DNA of 64,000 nucleotides from Clostridiales bacterium. Lineage in GTDB: Bacteria > Bacillota > Clostridia > Oscillospirales > Oscillospiraceae. This document shows, piece by piece, positions 18,054 through 27,757 of this stretch. Position 1 is the stretch's first letter. The number at the start of each line of letters is the position of its first letter. The DNA is taken from contig JALFVN010000045.1 of the NCBI GenBank assembly GCA_022787565.1, forward strand, positions 1 through 64,000, given 5' to 3'. The notes under the pieces were generated by a model that made no database searches, was not told the origin of the DNA, and worked only from the letters and a program-made list of their open reading frames with translations. The translations under genes and the position numbers were made by a program.

Positions 18054-19421
18054 ATGGCATTTGAAAGCTTATCCGAAAAACTGAATGCTGCCTTCAAGAA
18101 AATGCGCGGCAAGGGCCGTCTCTCCCAGAGTGACATCAAGGAGGCAATGCGCGAGGTGCGCATGGCTCTGCTGGAGGCCGACGTCAGCTACAAGGTGGTA
18201 AAGGAATTTACCAAGACCGTCACCGAGCGCGCCAGCGGCCGGGAGGTGCTGGAGGCCCTGTCTCCGGCCCAGATGGTCATCAAGATCGTCAACGAGGAGC
18301 TCTGCGCCCTGATGGGCGGGGAGACCCAGAAATTGAATATCAGCTCCAGATCCCCCAGCGTTGTGATGCTGGTGGGCCTGCAGGGCGCGGGCAAGACCAC
18401 CAACGGCGCAAAGCTTGCCGGATATATGCGCAAGCAGGGCAAGCGCCCGCTGCTGGCCGCCTGCGACATCTACCGCCCCGCCGCCATCAAGCAGCTGGAG
18501 ACGGTGGGCGCCCAGCTGAATATCCCCGTTTTCCAGATGGGGCAGACCAATCCGGTGGACATCGCCAGGGCTGCTGTGGAGCACGCGAAAAAGCACGGCA
18601 ACGACCTGGTCTTTCTGGACACCGCCGGCCGCCTCCATATCGACGAGGCGCTGATGGACGAGCTGAAAAACATCCGGGACGCGGTGGAGCCGGCAGAAAT
18701 TCTGCTGGTGGTGGATGCCATGACCGGTCAGGATGCGGTGAATGCCGCCACAGCCTTTGACGAGGCCCTGGGCGTCACCGGCGTGATGCTCTCCAAGCTG
18801 GACGGCGACGCCAGAGGCGGCGCGGCCCTGTCCATCCGGGCAGCCACCGGCAAGCCCATCAAGTTCATCGGCGTGGGCGAAAAGCTGGACATGATCGAGC
18901 CTTTCCATCCCGACCGCATGGCTTCCCGTATTCTTGGAATGGGCGACGTGCTCACCCTGATTGAAAAGGCGGAGCAGAGCTTCGACGAGAAGAAAGCCCT
19001 GGAGACCGCCGAAAGACTGCGGGCCAACAAATTTACCCTCACCGATTATCTTGACCAGATGGCCCAGATCAAAAGCATGGGCAGCGTACAGGATATCGCG
19101 GGCATGCTGCCCGGCGTGGACGCCAGCGCTCTCAGCGGCGCCCAGGTGGACGAAAAGGCTCTGGCCCGGCAGGAGGCCATTATCCTGTCCATGACCCCGG
19201 ACGAACGGGAAAACCCGGGAAAGCTGAACAGCAGCCGGAAAAAGCGCATTGCCGCAGGCTCCGGTACCGCCGTGGTGGATGTGAACCGGGTACTGAAGCA
19301 GTACGAGACCATGCAGCAGATGGTCAAGCAGCTCAACAGCAAGAGCATGAAGAAAAAGCAGAAGCGTATGGGCCGCATGGGCGGCGGCTTCCCCGGCCTG
19401 CCGGGCGGCTTCGGATTTTAA
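18054..19421 (+). CDS. ffh: Signal recognition particle GTPase Ffh
   Basis: A 455-residue SRP54 GTPase that delivers ribosomes making membrane and secreted proteins to the translocon. The N domain (about 1-85) contains the ALLEADVS helix. The G domain has the P-loop GLQGAGKTT (about 107-115), DTAGR and the SKLDGDARGG motif. The Met-rich M domain ends in MKKKQKRMGRMGGGFPGLPGGFGF, which binds 4.5S RNA and signal sequences. The length is usual for Ffh. It follows ylxM closely and is followed by rpsP and khpA, the usual Firmicutes order. No ffs gene was found in the window. Confidence 0.98.
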   Translation: MAFESLSEKLNAAFKKMRGKGRLSQSDIKEAMREVRMALLEADVSYKVVKEFTKTVTERASGREVLEALSPAQMVIKIVNEELCALMGGETQKLNISSRSPSVVMLVGLQGAGKTTNGAKLAGYMRKQGKRPLLAACDIYRPAAIKQLETVGAQLNIPVFQMGQTNPVDIARAAVEHAKKHGNDLVFLDTAGRLHIDEALMDELKNIRDAVEPAEILLVVDAMTGQDAVNAATAFDEALGVTGVMLSKLDGDARGGAALSIRAATGKPIKFIGVGEKLDMIEPFHPDRMASRILGMGDVLTLIEKAEQSFDEKKALETAERLRANKFTLTDYLDQMAQIKSMGSVQDIAGMLPGVDASALSGAQVDEKALARQEAIILSMTPDERENPGKLNSSRKKRIAAGSGTAVVDVNRVLKQYETMQQMVKQLNSKSMKKKQKRMGRMGGGFPGLPGGFGF

Positions 19422-19481
19422 GCTTACAATGCGCAGCGGCGCTTTGTAATAGATGAGATTTTACATGGAGGTGAATATACA

Positions 19482-19718
19482 ATGGTAAAAATCAGACTTC
19501 GCAGAATGGGCGCAAAGAAGGCACCCTACTACCGCGTCGTAGTCGCCGACTCCCGTGCACCCCGCGACGGCCGCTTCATTGAGGAGCTGGGCACCTACGA
19601 TCCCATGGCAGAGACCGACAAGATCAAGGTAAACATGGAGCGCGCACAGTACTGGATCGCTAACGGCGCACAGCCCACCGATACCGTCCGCGGCCTTCTC
19701 AAGAAAATTGAGGCCTGA
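19482..19718 (+). CDS. rpsP: 30S ribosomal protein S16
   Basis: A 78-residue small-subunit protein with the family opening [20 protein letters not shown] and the [18 protein letters not shown] signature. S16 is needed for assembly of the 5' domain of 16S rRNA. TGGAGGTG precedes the ATG. Third gene of ylxM-ffh-rpsP-khpA. Confidence 0.98.
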   Translation: MVKIRLRRMGAKKAPYYRVVVADSRAPRDGRFIEELGTYDPMAETDKIKVNMERAQYWIANGAQPTDTVRGLLKKIEA

Positions 19719-19736
19719 TAAGGAGTTTCTACCGGC

Positions 19737-19967
19737 ATGAAAGAACTTTTGACCTATATTGTGCAGAGCCTTGTGGACCATCCCGACGAGGTATCTGTGA
19801 CCGAGCGCAAAGCCGACGGTGAGACCGTGTTTGAGGTCCGCGTTGCCGACGGTGATATGGGCAAGGTCATTGGCCGGCAGGGCAGGATCGTAAAGCAGAT
19901 CCGTATCCTCATGCGGGCCGTCGCCCAGAGAAAGGGCAAAAAGGTCTCGGTCGAGATACTTGACTAA
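19737..19967 (+). CDS. khpA: KH domain RNA-binding protein KhpA
   Basis: A 76-residue single KH-domain protein. The GxxG loop is seen as GRQG in GKVIGRQGRIVKQIR. KhpA (YlqC) pairs with KhpB/Jag in Gram-positive bacteria and influences cell length and small-RNA binding. AAGGAG is upstream of the start, 18 bases after rpsP, and a terminator follows the stop. Confidence 0.95.
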   Translation: MKELLTYIVQSLVDHPDEVSVTERKADGETVFEVRVADGDMGKVIGRQGRIVKQIRILMRAVAQRKGKKVSVEILD

Positions 19968-19973
19968 GAACGG

Positions 19974-20006
19974 AAAAAGCAGAGGCGTTTTGCCTCTGCT
20001 TTTTTC
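19974..20006 (+). terminator. Terminator of the ylxM-ffh-rpsP-khpA operon
   Basis: AGCAGAGGC pairs with GCCTCTGCT across GTTTT, preceded by A and followed by six T. Confidence 0.93.
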
Positions 20007-20067
20007 ATTGAATTATTCTGCCTGTTCAGGTACAATATAAATATAATAACAGGTGAAGGGGAATAAG

Positions 20068-20922
20068 ATGAAAAAGACGGCAAGAATCATAGCGCTGATG
20101 CTTGCGGCGGCAATGCTGCTGAGTCTGACCGGCTGCGGCTCCTTTGAGACCAGAATGGCCAAAGCGGCCAAAAAAATGGCTGCTCTGCAGTCGGTCCATA
20201 TGGACATGGATATGCATATGGCGTTCAGCATGTCCTTCCTCGGCGAGAGCCTGGATCTGGACATGAATATGGACGGCAGCATCGATATGCAGACCCAGCC
20301 GCTGCGGGCAAAAATAGAGATGGGGATGGCGCTGCTGGACGCAAACCTGGACATGCTCATGTATCTGGAACAAAACGGCGGGGAATACACTGCCTATATC
20401 TCCGCGGATAAGGGGGCAAGCTGGGAAAGCGAGAGCATGACGGCGGAGGAGGCCGCAGCCCAGACCGGAGACCTGACTGAGAACCTGAAGATCTTTATTG
20501 ACTGCGCAAAGAGCTTTCAGGAAGCGGGAAAAGAGACCGTGAACGGCGCTGAGGCCACCCGCTATGACGGAGAGCTTACCGGCGAGAGTCTGGAAAGTGC
20601 CCTGGAGCTCAGCGGCGCAAAGGAGATGCTGGGCGAGGGACTGGGCGCCAAGCTCCCCGCCGACGCCTTTACCGGGCTGGAGAGCATTCCCTGCTCCGTC
20701 TGGATCGACAACAAGAGCGGTATGGTGGTCCGCTACGACATGGACATGGCCGGCGTCATGCAGACCCTGATGAAGGACATGATGGAACAGGTGTTTGCCG
20801 CCCAGGGACTGTCGGGTCTGGATATGAAAATGGATTTCCGTGAGGTCACCGTCAGCGTGGTTCTGTCCCGGTTTGATGCCGTGGGGGAGATCGTCATTCC
20901 CGACAACGCGAAAGGTGCATAA
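20068..20922 (+). CDS. Met-rich lipoprotein, LppX/DUF6612-like
   Basis: A 284-residue lipoprotein. The signal peptide ends in a lipobox LTGC, with Cys at about residue 24. The mature part opens with two Met-rich amphipathic strands (HMDMDMHMAFSMS, DLDMNMDGSIDMQ) and continues with alternating beta strands of the kind seen in LppX/LolA-like folds, which bind lipid or hydrophobic ligands. The function is unknown. ATG at 20068 is preferred over GTG at 20053 because AAGGGG sits between them. A hairpin at 20941-20966 follows, and then a copy of the 160-bp element. The gene converges on dagK. Confidence 0.8.
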   Translation: MKKTARIIALMLAAAMLLSLTGCGSFETRMAKAAKKMAALQSVHMDMDMHMAFSMSFLGESLDLDMNMDGSIDMQTQPLRAKIEMGMALLDANLDMLMYLEQNGGEYTAYISADKGASWESESMTAEEAAAQTGDLTENLKIFIDCAKSFQEAGKETVNGAEATRYDGELTGESLESALELSGAKEMLGEGLGAKLPADAFTGLESIPCSVWIDNKSGMVVRYDMDMAGVMQTLMKDMMEQVFAAQGLSGLDMKMDFREVTVSVVLSRFDAVGEIVIPDNAKGA

Positions 20923-20940
20923 CCCATACGAAAAAACGAT

Positions 20941-20966
20941 TTGGGCCTCCCGTTTGGGAGGCCCAG
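20941..20966 (+). terminator. Hairpin after the Met-rich lipoprotein gene
   Basis: GGGCCTCCC pairs with GGGAGGCCC across a GTTT loop. It has no T run; the 160-bp repeat begins two bases later and may have displaced the original tail. Confidence 0.6.
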
Positions 20967-20967
20967 A

Positions 20968-21127
20968 CAAGGCGTCGACAAAGTTCGACGCCTTGAAAAC
21001 TTATTCAGGAGTATTCAAAAATACTCCTGAATAAGCATAGATTGAACGCAGAAAGGGGACTCCCGTCCCCTCTCTGCGCTCTCCCCATGCATTTCTATAC
21101 GCTGCTGATAGCTTTGTCTACAGTCTG
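20968..21127. repeat. 160-bp three-hairpin element, copy 1
   Basis: A 160-base unit that matches 43399-43558 with about 11 differences. It holds three perfect or near-perfect hairpins: AAGGCGTCGA/TCGACGCCTT, a 15-base arm pair starting TTATTCAGGAGTATT, and CAGA-AGGGGAC/GTCCCCT-TCTG. A 45-base unpaired tail ending GTCTACAGTCTG follows. It contains no open reading frame. It sits between the convergent lipoprotein and dagK genes, right after a terminator-like hairpin. Confidence 0.9.
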
Positions 21128-21143
21128 TTTGGGATTTGGCATC

Positions 21144-22058
21144 TCATTTGTCAAAAAATTTCATGCCTTTGGGGACGATAAGCTTCAGCGCGCCGGGGAT
21201 CAGGCGCATGCGCACCTTGTCGGTGAAGAGCGTCTCACCGTCCACGTTCACCACGTTTTCCTCTTCAAAATCGATGTCGATGGCGTCGGTTTTCAGATGG
21301 TGGATGTACTTGGGCGCTTCATCGGAACGGCCGGAGGCGTATTTGCCGATCAGCGCCGCCACATGGAACAGACTTACCCCGTCCACAACGAAGATATCCA
21401 TGATCCCGTCGTCGGGCCTCGCGTCCAGACTGGGGTTGAAGCCGCCGCCGTAATACCGGCCGTTGCAGGCGCAGACCAGGGTGTGGCTCCCCTCGGCGGA
21501 AAAGCCCTTGGCCCGGATGCGCATTTTCCGGGTAATGCCCTTGAACACGTTGACGATCAGGGAGACCACATAGCCCGTGGCCCCGCCGACGAGGGGTAGC
21601 TTGCTGTATTTATGGACGCTGGTGCCGATACGGGCGTCGATTCCCACGGAGCAGATATTGGCGCTGTAACGCCCGTTGCAGTCGATCAGGTCAATGGGGT
21701 GCTCCCAGCCGTCCAGCAGCGCGTCCAGATCCCGGTACATGTCCTTCTCCGCGCCGAACATGCGGCAGAAGTCGTTGCCGGTGCCGGTGGGGAAGGGGCA
21801 GACCGCCACATTGTCCAGCCTGGCCGCGCCGAAAACACACTCGTTGAAGGTGCCGTCGCCCCCGCAGGCATAGACCCGCAGGTGCCGGCCGGAGGCGGCC
21901 TCCTGTCTGATCTTCACCGGCGCGTCCATGGGGGCCTTGGTCACATAGATCTCGTACTCCCCGTCCCGGTTCTGAAAGAGCTTTTCCACTTTTTCGCGGA
22001 CCTCCGGGGTGTGGTCTTTGCCTCCCGCGGTTGGGTTGACGATGAACAGGTGTTTCAT
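21144..22058 (-). CDS. Diacylglycerol/lipid kinase family protein
   Basis: A 304-residue protein of the DagK/YegS lipid kinase family, which phosphorylates diacylglycerol or a related lipid with ATP. The N-terminal NPTAGGKD and the nucleotide-binding GGDGTFNE (about 67-74) are clear, with PTGTGNDFCR and SVGIDARIG further on. The C-terminal half is the beta-sandwich lipid-binding domain with NVDGE and the final PKGM. In Gram-positive bacteria DgkB recycles diacylglycerol from lipoteichoic acid synthesis. The exact substrate cannot be read from sequence. Ten bases separate the start from the upstream methyltransferase stop, suggesting one operon. Confidence 0.9.
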   Translation of the reverse strand: MKHLFIVNPTAGGKDHTPEVREKVEKLFQNRDGEYEIYVTKAPMDAPVKIRQEAASGRHLRVYACGGDGTFNECVFGAARLDNVAVCPFPTGTGNDFCRMFGAEKDMYRDLDALLDGWEHPIDLIDCNGRYSANICSVGIDARIGTSVHKYSKLPLVGGATGYVVSLIVNVFKGITRKMRIRAKGFSAEGSHTLVCACNGRYYGGGFNPSLDARPDDGIMDIFVVDGVSLFHVAALIGKYASGRSDEAPKYIHHLKTDAIDIDFEEENVVNVDGETLFTDKVRMRLIPGALKLIVPKGMKFFDK

Positions 22059-22068
22059 TGGTCTTACC

Positions 22069-23181
22069 TCATTTCAAGTACATAAACAGATCGCATTTGA
22101 TCATGCCGTTATACAGCTTACGCTTCTTGTCTGCATTGCGGCCGAAGGTACGCTCAAACTCCGTGTGGGAGGAGAGCAGGTAGAGCTGCCAGTTTTCGCT
22201 TCTGGCCCAGGCCGCGCCGAAGTCCCGGTACAGCCGCTCCGCCTCCTGCTTTTCCATGATCCGCTCCCCGTAGGGGGGATTGGTGACGATCACGCCCCGC
22301 TCCGTTTTCCGGTCGAAACAGGTGGCGTCGGCCACCTCAAAGCGGATGATATCCTCCACCCCAGCCCGGCGGGCGTTTTCCCTGGCCAGGGCGATGGCCC
22401 TGGGGTCAATGTCGGAACCTACGATATTGTAATTGCCGTGAAATTCCTTTGCCCGGGCCGCCTCTTTGGCCCGTGCCCACACATCCCGGGGGATATCCGG
22501 CCAGCTCATGGCCGTAAAGCTGCGGTCAAGACCGGGGGCGCGGTTTTTGGCGATCAGCGCCGCCTCTATGGGGATGGTGCCGCTGCCGCAGAAGGGGTCG
22601 CAGAAATCGTCCCGTCCCCGGTAGCGGGAGAGCTTCACCATGGCGGCGGCCATGGTCTCCTTCAGAGGGGCGGCGTTGTGGGCCGGACGATAGCCCCGCT
22701 TGTGCAGGCCGTCGCCGGAGGTGTCGATGCAGAGGGACACCGTGTCCTTCATGATGGAAAACTGGACCTGATACAAGGGCCCGGTCTCGGGAAACCATGA
22801 GAGTTTATATACGCTTTTCAGCCGCTCCGCAATGGCCTTTTTGATGATCTTCTGGCAATCGGACACGGAGAAAAGCTTTGAATTCAGACTGTAGCCCTTT
22901 ACGGGGAATGCGCCGTCTCTGGGGATGATACTCTCCCAGGGCAGAGCCTTTGTCCCTTCGAACAGGGCGTCAAAGCTCAGGGCAGGGAAGCGGCCCAGCT
23001 CCACCAGCACCCGCTCGCCGATGCGCAGATTGATGTTGGCCGTGGCCAGAGCCTCCGCCCCGCCGGTAAAATAGACCCGGCCGTTTTCCGCGGTGACCTG
23101 ATTCATCTCCAGCCGGCGCAGCTCGTCGGCAATGGGCCCCTCCAGCCCCAGCAGGCAGGGGACGCATAGCTTGTACTCCAT
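22069..23181 (-). CDS. THUMP-domain class I RNA methyltransferase (RlmL/YpsC type)
   Basis: A 370-residue SAM-dependent methyltransferase. The N-terminal part (about 1-160) is a ferredoxin-like plus THUMP RNA-binding module. The C-terminal Rossmann domain has DPFCGSGTIPIEAA (motif I), GSDIDPRAI and the amino-methyltransferase motif TNPPYGER. This pattern fits the N-terminal half of RlmL, which makes m2G2445 in 23S rRNA; Bacillus YpsC is the same size. The exact target base is inference. AGGAT precedes the ATG only weakly. It is upstream of the lipid kinase gene on the same strand. Confidence 0.9.
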   Translation of the reverse strand: MEYKLCVPCLLGLEGPIADELRRLEMNQVTAENGRVYFTGGAEALATANINLRIGERVLVELGRFPALSFDALFEGTKALPWESIIPRDGAFPVKGYSLNSKLFSVSDCQKIIKKAIAERLKSVYKLSWFPETGPLYQVQFSIMKDTVSLCIDTSGDGLHKRGYRPAHNAAPLKETMAAAMVKLSRYRGRDDFCDPFCGSGTIPIEAALIAKNRAPGLDRSFTAMSWPDIPRDVWARAKEAARAKEFHGNYNIVGSDIDPRAIALARENARRAGVEDIIRFEVADATCFDRKTERGVIVTNPPYGERIMEKQEAERLYRDFGAAWARSENWQLYLLSSHTEFERTFGRNADKKRKLYNGMIKCDLFMYLK

Positions 23182-23374
23182 ATTATCCTCCGGAATTCTC
23201 CATTTTGATTTATATTACTACAAACTTTTTAACTTGTAAATGTCATATGAGAAACTCCCTCTGATTTTATGAAAAGCATTGCCGCGTAAGCGTTTGCAGA
23301 GCCCCTGAATGAAAAATATCCGTCAGATTTTTGAAAAATTCTATGTATTGACAGTATTTTGGCAAAAAAAGCTA

Positions 23375-23403
23375 TTGAAATTTGGAGTAAATAGCGGTAT
23401 ATT
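23375..23403 (+). promoter_or_regulatory. Promoter upstream of the cstA-linked gene
   Basis: TTGAAA at 23375-23380 and TATATT at 23398-23403 are 17 bases apart with GG before the -10 box. The start codon of the 175-residue gene is 50 bases downstream. An additional TTGACA at 23348-23353 lacks a good partner. Confidence 0.65.
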
Positions 23404-23452
23404 ATATGCGTCAAGTCACACTTTGTTCATTTTTACCCAAGGAGGACAGAAA

Positions 23453-23980
23453 ATGGCAATAGACAGAGAGTCCTTCCTGAAGGTATTGGAGGATGCGTAC
23501 AGCGCGTATTACAACATCGTCCCGGATGTGGACGCGGGCGGTCTGCCTCTGGTTTTCCGGGCGGACTACTTCTCCCGGAACGAGATGTACTTTATCCTCA
23601 AGCAAAACACCATCTGGGGCAACGAGACCAACGAATATCTTTATCTCTTCTCGGCGGAGCGCTTTGACCCGGACACGGTGAACAAATGTATGGACTATGC
23701 CATCGCGGACATGCTCCCCCGGGTAAAGCCTCATAAGGAGCACCAGTACACCAACGCCAAAACCGTGTTTGTGGCCGACAGTTTTGACGATGAGACCATT
23801 AGGGTCATTAAAAAGAGAAAGTATTCAAAAAGCTATAACCATTCTCTTTACGGCTACTCCACACTGCTTACTGCCGCAGTGGATATGGGCAGACAGAAGG
23901 CCTTTACCAATTCCGCCGGGCACGACCAGCAGAAATTCTTTAAAAAGCTATTCTCTCTCAGGAAAGACTCGCCTGACTGA
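23453..23980 (+). CDS. Hypothetical protein upstream of cstA (175 aa)
   Basis: A 175-residue soluble protein without signal peptide or helices in the membrane. It starts MAIDRESFLKVLEDAYSAYYN and contains FRADYFSRNEMYFILKQ, a segment rich in aromatics (EYLYLFSAERFD), and a basic C-terminal part (KKRKYSKSYNHSLYGYS). AAGGAGG lies seven bases before the ATG, so the longer upstream frame is rejected. The gene is 41 bases upstream of cstA, and cotranscription is likely. I do not recognise the family; the position suggests an accessory to carbon-starvation uptake. Confidence 0.82.
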   Translation: MAIDRESFLKVLEDAYSAYYNIVPDVDAGGLPLVFRADYFSRNEMYFILKQNTIWGNETNEYLYLFSAERFDPDTVNKCMDYAIADMLPRVKPHKEHQYTNAKTVFVADSFDDETIRVIKKRKYSKSYNHSLYGYSTLLTAAVDMGRQKAFTNSAGHDQQKFFKKLFSLRKDSPD

Positions 23981-24021
23981 GAATGCTTATAAACACATTT
24001 TATTTTTAAGGAGTGAAAAGT

Positions 24022-25788
24022 GTGAGCGCAATTCTTATCCTGATCATCGCAGCTGTTTTGCTCGTGCTTGGCTACGTATTTTACGGCAGCTGGCTGGCAA
24101 AGCAGTGGGGCGTCGACCCCAACCATGAAACCCCCGCGCACACCAGCTACGACGGAAAGGACTTTGTTCCTGCAAACCCCGCCGTTCTGATGGGCCACCA
24201 TTTCTCTTCCATCGCCGGCGCAGGCCCCATTAACGGACCTATCCAGGCCGCAGTTTTCGGCTGGGTTCCCGTTTTCCTGTGGGTCGTCATCGGCGGCATC
24301 TTCTTCGGTGCCATGCACGACTTTGGTGCTCTGTTCGCCTCCATCCGCCACAACGGCGGCTCCATCGGCGAAGTCATCAAGGAGAACATCGGTGTCCGCG
24401 CACAGCGTCTGTTCACCATCTTCGCACTGCTGGTTCTGATCCTGGTCATCGCTTCCTTCACCGCAGTTGTTGCCGGCACCTTCGTGTCCGTCGCAGCTGA
24501 GGGACAGCCTGCCCTGCCCTTCATCACTGTCGGCCGTGCCAACGTCAGCGGCAATGCATCTACCGCTACCACCTCTCTGCTGTTCATCGTTATCGCTTTC
24601 ATCTTCGGTTTCTTCGTGTACCGCAAGAACGTGAAGATCGGCCCCGCCACCATCGTGGGCATCCTCGGTATTGTTGCCATCGTTGTCGCCGGCCTGAACA
24701 TCGGCGTCAACATGAGCCGCACCGCATGGGTCATCTTCATTGCTGTTTACATCCTGCTGGCCTCTCTGCTGCCTGTCTGGATGCTGCTCCAGCCCCGTGA
24801 CTACCTGAGCTCCTTCCTGCTCTACGGCATGATGATCCTGGCCGTTGTCGGCATTGTCGGCACTGCAGGCACCAAGGTCGAGCTGCCCGCCTTCACCGGC
24901 TGGAAGGGCGTTACCGGCACCACCCTGTTCCCCACTCTGTTCATCACCGTTGCTTGCGGCGCTGTGTCCGGCTTCCACTCTCTGATCGGTTCCGGCACCA
25001 CCTCCAAGCAGCTGGATTCTGAGAAGGACGCAAAGGTCATCGGCTACGGCGCAATGATCGTCGAGTCCGGTCTGGCCATCATCGCTCTGATCGCAGTCGG
25101 CGTTGTCTGGACCCAGACCAACGTTGGCGGCGGCGACAAGTTCCTGCTCAGCGCACCTCCCACCATCTTCGCTGGTGGTATTGCAACCCTGCTGGCCAAC
25201 ATGACCGGCGGCGTGGCAGACTTCACCAACCCCGTTTACGACACTGCTTACACCCTGCTGACCCTGGCAGTTTCCGTGTTTGCTCTGACCTCTCTGGACT
25301 CCGGCACTCGTCTGGCCCGTTACATGTTCGCTGAGCTCTTCATCCCCGAAGGAAAGACCCGCGACGATCTGACCGGCGTTGCCAAGTTTATGTCTCATCC
25401 TCTGGTCGCCACCCTGTGCATGGTCATCATCGGCTGCGGCATGGGCTTCATGGGCCTGAGCCAGATCTGGGGCGTGTTCGGTGCTGCTAACCAGCTGCTG
25501 GCCGGTATCGCAATGCTGGCTGTGGCTTCCTGGCTGGCCAACATCGGCAAGAACAACAAGATGTTCTTCGTTCCCATGGTCTTCATGCTGGCTGCTACCG
25601 GCACCTCTCTGGTCATGACCATCATTGGCAAGATCAAGCTGATTGCCGGCATGATCCCCGACAAGGCAGCTGCCTGGGGCGACTGGTTCCAGCTGATCTG
25701 GTCCATCGGTCTGATCGTTCTGGCTGTCATCCTCGTCATCGAGGGTATTCAGGTTATTGCCAAGCCTAAAGCCAAGAAGGCTGAGTAA
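24022..25788 (+). CDS. cstA: Carbon starvation protein A, pyruvate/peptide transporter
   Basis: A 588-residue polytopic membrane protein of the CstA family with about 16 helices. It has the conserved early block GHHFSSIAGAGPINGPIQAA and a later GFHSLIGSGTTSKQ. Family members import pyruvate or peptides during carbon limitation. GTG at 24022 is used because AAGGAG overlaps the GTG at 24013. Codon use is unusually uniform (GGC, CTG, ATC, TTC nearly throughout), unlike its neighbours, which suggests very high expression. A terminator follows, so it probably ends a two-gene operon. Confidence 0.96.
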   Translation: MSAILILIIAAVLLVLGYVFYGSWLAKQWGVDPNHETPAHTSYDGKDFVPANPAVLMGHHFSSIAGAGPINGPIQAAVFGWVPVFLWVVIGGIFFGAMHDFGALFASIRHNGGSIGEVIKENIGVRAQRLFTIFALLVLILVIASFTAVVAGTFVSVAAEGQPALPFITVGRANVSGNASTATTSLLFIVIAFIFGFFVYRKNVKIGPATIVGILGIVAIVVAGLNIGVNMSRTAWVIFIAVYILLASLLPVWMLLQPRDYLSSFLLYGMMILAVVGIVGTAGTKVELPAFTGWKGVTGTTLFPTLFITVACGAVSGFHSLIGSGTTSKQLDSEKDAKVIGYGAMIVESGLAIIALIAVGVVWTQTNVGGGDKFLLSAPPTIFAGGIATLLANMTGGVADFTNPVYDTAYTLLTLAVSVFALTSLDSGTRLARYMFAELFIPEGKTRDDLTGVAKFMSHPLVATLCMVIIGCGMGFMGLSQIWGVFGAANQLLAGIAMLAVASWLANIGKNNKMFFVPMVFMLAATGTSLVMTIIGKIKLIAGMIPDKAAAWGDWFQLIWSIGLIVLAVILVIEGIQVIAKPKAKKAE

Positions 25789-25824
25789 TCCTTTTACAGG
25801 CTTAACCTAACATCCTAAAATGAG

Positions 25825-25852
25825 GGACCGCTCCTTTCGGAGCGGTCCTTTT
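25825..25852 (+). terminator. Terminator of cstA
   Basis: GGACCGCTCC pairs with GGAGCGGTCC across TTTC, followed by TTTT. Confidence 0.92.
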
Positions 25853-25859
25853 CTGCCTT

Positions 25860-26095
25860 GGGCGGGGCGTAGGGGCGATTCACGAATCGCCCGCCTTCCG
25901 CGCTCTCGGCGCAGCTTAGGGGTCGGTATTTCGACAGCACGTCTCCCTTAATTTCCTGTCATCCTGAGCATGGAGAGCTGCCGCAACCCGGAACACATTC
26001 CCAAAACCTCCCGCCCGCCGTCGAGGCGGATTTCATCACGAAGTGATTTCATCCTCCCAAGGGGGATTTCACCCGCCCGAAGGGTGGATATCATT
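25860..26095. repeat. Repeat-rich intergenic region between cstA and guaB
   Basis: No gene is seen here. It begins with a GTAGGGGCGATT...AATCGCCC hairpin (25869-25892), then a broken type A fragment (CTGTCATCCTGAG, near 25961). From 26024 comes a run of short hairpins (TCACGAAGTGA, CCTCCCAAGGGGG, CCGCCCGAAGGGTGG), each followed by a GATTTCAT-like spacer. Confidence 0.75.
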
Positions 26096-26123
26096 GAAAA
26101 AAGCACCCTTTCGGGTGCTTTTT

Positions 26124-26125
<2 letters not shown>
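26096..26125 (-). terminator. Terminator of guaB
   Basis: AAAGCACCC pairs with GGGTGCTTT across TTTC with A and T runs on both sides, so it can work in both directions. The guaB stop codon lies inside its distal edge. Confidence 0.9.
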
Positions 26126-27608
<1,483 letters not shown>

Positions 27609-27627
27609 TTACCCCTTTCTTTGTTTA

Positions 27628-27679
27628 ATACGAACAGCTGACAGAAATCCTTTTCGATCGTTCTGCCAGATGTTCGTAT
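27628..27679 (-). promoter_or_regulatory. Long palindrome in the guaB leader
   Basis: ATACGAACA (27628-27636) pairs with TGTTCGTAT (27671-27679), and an inner pair CTGACAGAA/TTCTGCCAG with one mismatch continues the stem. It lies between the promoter and the guaB start, 26 bases before the ATG. The outer ends contain CGAAC as in Bacillus PurR boxes, but the spacing differs. It could be an operator or an RNA hairpin; I do not recognise a known riboswitch. Confidence 0.5.
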
Positions 27680-27729
27680 AAGACAACCGCGACTGGAGAA
27701 CCCGCCGCGGTATCTTTTGAATTTGGCTT

Positions 27730-27757
27730 ATTATAGCAGATTTTTTCCCGTTGTCAA
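27730..27757 (-). promoter_or_regulatory. Sigma-A promoter of guaB
   Basis: On the minus strand TTGACA (27757-27752) and TATAAT (27735-27730), both perfect consensus, are separated by 16 bases. The -35 box overlaps the last codons of the glycosylase gene. Confidence 0.9.
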
